From Thermoanaerobaculia bacterium (lineage in GTDB: Bacteria > Acidobacteriota > Thermoanaerobaculia > Multivoradales > J023): a DNA stretch of 64,000 nucleotides. The stretch spans positions 62,001-126,000 of the forward strand of contig JAUIJL010000012.1 of the NCBI GenBank assembly GCA_030431255.1. Direction: 5' to 3'. The notes beneath the pieces were generated by a model. That model worked only from the letters and a program-made list of their open reading frames with translations, was not told where the DNA came from and did no database searches. A program made the position numbers and the translations under genes. Below, piece by piece: positions 61,664-64,000 of this stretch. The stretch's first letter is position 1. Every line of letters begins with the position of its first letter.

Positions 61664-62211
61664 AGCCGTTCCGCACCGAGGGTGCGACGGACCGCCTCGA
61701 GCACCAGAAAGGTCGAGCCGCCCACCGAGCAGCCCACGAGGAAGAGGGCCATCGCGAGTTGGGAAATGCCGAATCCGAAGAGGGTTCGGTAGGGGGCCAA
61801 GAGAAGGGTCAGCACCACCGCGGTCGGCAGCAGACCGAAGGCAATGGTGGAAGCCCACTTCTGGGCGGTTTCGGTGCGCAGCCAAAGAAATTCGAGCTCG
61901 GCGCCTTCAGCCCGGCGTGCCCGTCTCAGTAAAGCTAAGGCCCGCAGGAGCACCAAGCCGGCCAGGATCCCGGAAACCGCCAGCACCACCAGCATGGCGG
62001 TGAGCACCTCCACGCCACCGACGATAAAACCCTCTTGCTCCACCGGCAGCTCGCCCCACACCGTGGAGGGGCGCTGCATCATTTGAGCGGCGGACGTCGA
62101 GCACCAAGCGCCACAGGCCCCCAAAGCCGCGCCGTAAGCCCACCAGCTCGCGCCCGGTGGGACCAGCCCGGACCACCGTCCGCCACTCAACGTCGACAAG
62201 AAATCTCTCAT
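61660..62211 (-). CDS. Unknown four-helix membrane protein
   Basis: A 183-residue protein with hydrophobic segments at about 20-42, 62-88, 116-140 and 146-170 (for example VEVLTAMLVVLAVSGILAGL and FGLLPTAVVLTLLLAP). The loop after helix 2 is Arg/Ala-rich (RRARRAEGAELEFLWLRTE). No family recognised. It converges on the RND operon, and the stop codon overlaps the repeat at its end. An ATG at 62211 without strong RBS is the best start. Confidence 0.6.
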   Translation of the reverse strand: MRDFLSTLSGGRWSGLVPPGASWWAYGAALGACGAWCSTSAAQMMQRPSTVWGELPVEQEGFIVGGVEVLTAMLVVLAVSGILAGLVLLRALALLRRARRAEGAELEFLWLRTETAQKWASTIAFGLLPTAVVLTLLLAPYRTLFGFGISQLAMALFLVGCSVGGSTFLVLEAVRRTLGAERL

Positions 62212-62388
62212 GACTGAATCCTGCCCACCATCGCACGACCTATCTAATCAAGATAGAATCCCACCAACTCCCAGCCGAGGAAGTGAAGTAGGGACACGGC
62301 CCGACGAGCCGATGCCCGGCCACAGCAACTTTGAGAAAAATACAAGACGACACCCAGCTCGTGGAGCGAATGAAATTCGAGCTTTATT

Positions 62389-64000
62389 ATGGACGAAAAA
62401 TCCGAATCACAAAAACCCGAGGTAGCCCTCGACGGCTCCCACGAGCAGCCCAATTCGGATTCTTCGAGCGACGATTTGAGAGCGGCAAGCCCCGGCCCTG
62501 ACGAGCCGTCGCGAGGTACGCCGGGCTCGGAGGGGCCGAGCGACCAAGACGAAACGACGGAGCGACCCAGCCCCTATGTTCCCCCAGGTGTCTCTCCAGA
62601 TGCCTCACCGGGAGAGCCACGGCGCCCGCCGTCCAGAATCGGACATCAGACCTTCTCCAGCACCGAGCGTCGACCCAGGCATCCCAAGGACGAAAAGGTG
62701 GATCGGGAGAAGGATCCCCTGAGTCATATCCGACCTGTCGAGCAACAGCCGACCTTACAGACCGATTTCTGGTCCAGCTCGTCTCCCAAAGCGGGCATCT
62801 CCACCAGCGGTGACCTCCGCGCCGACTTCAGCCTGTGGCTGCGCCGCCGCAACGAATCCGGCTCCCTGGACGAGACCTTGCAATCGATCGCCGACGACGA
62901 CTCGGACGACGACCTCGAAAGCCCTGTCCTACCCACCGCGGTAGAAGATGTCTACGAGGACCGTGGGGAAATCGGACACGGCGGCATGGGCACTGTACGC
63001 CAAGTCTTCGATCGCCGCTTGCGACGGGAGACCGCCCTCAAAATTCTCAAGGAGGAGATGGGCTCGAAGCACCGGGAGATTCGCCGTTTCGTGGAAGAGG
63101 CGCAGATCACGGGACAGCTCGACCACCCGAATATCGTGCCGATCCACGATCTGGGTCAGGATTCCAACGGCTCCCATTACTTCACCATGAAGCTGGTCCA
63201 GGGCGACGATCTGGAGACCATCATCTCCGACCTGGATGAGACCCGGCTCGACCCCGACGTGCTGGCGGATCACCTTCAAATCTTCATCAAGGTGTGCGAG
63301 GCGGTTTCCTTCGCCCACAGCCGGGGGGTCATCCATCGGGATCTCAAACCCTCGAACATCATGGTCGGTGAGTATGGTCAGGTCTACGTGATGGATTGGG
63401 GCATCGCCCGGTTGATGCCGGATTTGCCGATCGTCGAAACCGGTAGCTCCCTGAAATCGATCGTCACGGTATCCCGCAGTGAAAACAAAGATATCGACTC
63501 CCCCGGCACCATCGTCGGCACACCGCGATATATGGCCCCGGAGCAAGTGCAGGGAGATCACGAGCGGATCGATCATCGAGCCGACGTCTTCGCCCTCGGC
63601 GGCACCCTCTACCAAATCCTCACGGGCTGCGCTCCCTACACCGAGCAGAACTACTTCTCGTTGCTCGTCCAGGTCCAGAATTGCGAGGTCATGAGACCCA
63701 GCGAGCGCCCGGGTTGCAAGCACCTACCGGCGGAGCTAGAACGCATCACCCTCAAAGCGTTGGCCGCCGACCCCGAGGATCGCTACCCCACCGTGGTGGA
63801 TCTTCAAAAGGACGTCGAGCGATTCCTGCGCGGCATCTGGCATCTGCCGACGGAAACTTTTCCCGCCGGCTCGGCGATCATCACCGAAGGCGATGAGGGG
63901 GCCTCGGCTTACATCATCCGCAAGGGTCGGTGCCGGGTCGTGCGCGACATCGGCGGCGCCATCAAGGTGCTCCGGGAGATGGGCCCGGGTGACGTTTTCG
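62389..64000 (+). CDS. Ser/Thr protein kinase with C-terminal cyclic-nucleotide domain (3' end cut)
   Basis: At least 537 residues, cut at the window end. The N-terminal 185 residues are disordered and rich in Pro/Ser/Asp. The kinase domain is about 190-490: GEIGHGGMGTVRQ, ALKIL, HRDLKPSNIM, and DWG in place of DFG (VYVMDWGIARL, seen in some bacterial kinases), then GTPRYMAPEQ. The beginning of a cNMP domain follows (GSAIITEGDEGASAYIIRKG). An ATG at 62389 is the likely start. The combination suggests cyclic-nucleotide- or oligomer-controlled phosphorylation; the ligand is unproven. Confidence 0.88.
   Translation, partial: MDEKSESQKPEVALDGSHEQPNSDSSSDDLRAASPGPDEPSRGTPGSEGPSDQDETTERPSPYVPPGVSPDASPGEPRRPPSRIGHQTFSSTERRPRHPKDEKVDREKDPLSHIRPVEQQPTLQTDFWSSSSPKAGISTSGDLRADFSLWLRRRNESGSLDETLQSIADDDSDDDLESPVLPTAVEDVYEDRGEIGHGGMGTVRQVFDRRLRRETALKILKEEMGSKHREIRRFVEEAQITGQLDHPNIVPIHDLGQDSNGSHYFTMKLVQGDDLETIISDLDETRLDPDVLADHLQIFIKVCEAVSFAHSRGVIHRDLKPSNIMVGEYGQVYVMDWGIARLMPDLPIVETGSSLKSIVTVSRSENKDIDSPGTIVGTPRYMAPEQVQGDHERIDHRADVFALGGTLYQILTGCAPYTEQNYFSLLVQVQNCEVMRPSERPGCKHLPAELERITLKALAADPEDRYPTVVDLQKDVERFLRGIWHLPTETFPAGSAIITEGDEGASAYIIRKGRCRVVRDIGGAIKVLREMGPGDVF

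Overview
The window is a high-GC stretch of a bacterial chromosome. The likely source is an Acidobacteriota lineage, possibly Thermoanaerobaculia-like, but no marker gene proves it. The hints are several Ser/Thr kinases with TolB/TPR or cyclic-nucleotide domains, an ECF sigma factor paired with a TPR kinase, a DUF4412 protein, and a secreted Spondin/CHRD protein with a C-terminal domain familiar from acidobacterial proteins. No rRNA, tRNA, CRISPR array or prophage was seen. One IS200-type (RAYT-like) transposase is present, along with many short tandem and interspersed repeats.

Layout. 1-11.2 kb holds a truncated kinase, a spermidine-synthase-like protein, a DUF559 nuclease-like gene ending in an 84-bp tandem repeat, an M48 protease, an ECF sigma/kinase pair, a secreted subtilase and two micro-gene candidates. 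11.6-17.4 kb holds a thioesterase/enoyl-CoA hydratase pair divergent from an M29 aminopeptidase, then a DUF4412 protein, a TPR protein and a di-heme peroxidase. 17.4-21.4 kb holds the transposase with its repeats, a methyltransferase, a DUF442 phosphatase and a solute-binding protein. 21.4-30.2 kb is a compact minus-strand respiratory operon: Rieske, cytochrome b, octaheme HAO-like cytochrome, NapA, tetraheme NapB, and a ba3-type oxidase (subunits IIa, II, I). 30.4-38.8 kb holds a glutamate-cysteine-ligase/CBS fusion, a DUF2892 protein, a NarL-type two-component system, a VIT1/CCC1 transporter, an unknown protein and an ABC exporter-like pair.

39-51.3 kb holds a secreted CHRD protein, then PhoB/PhoR-like regulators (plus strand) meeting the complete pstS-phoU-pstC-pstA-pstB-pstB operon (minus strand) tail to tail, then a 2-phosphoglycerate kinase/phosphoglycerate mutase fusion. 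51.5-64 kb holds a TPR protein with two cyclic-nucleotide domains, an RND adaptor with two RND permeases, a small membrane protein and a truncated kinase with a cyclic-nucleotide domain.

Most notable points: (i) Rieske/cyt b without cytochrome c1 but co-encoded with an octaheme cytochrome and Nap lacking NapC/NapD suggests a quinol-to-nitrate/nitrite electron route. (ii) The two PstB ATPases have complementary motif losses predicting one intact and one degenerate ATP site. (iii) PhoU is fused to a low-molecular-weight phosphatase-like domain lacking its catalytic cysteine. (iv) The glycolytic fusion has an altered mutase nucleophile loop. (v) 14-bp tandem repeats sit on stop codons at three places and supply stops in all frames.
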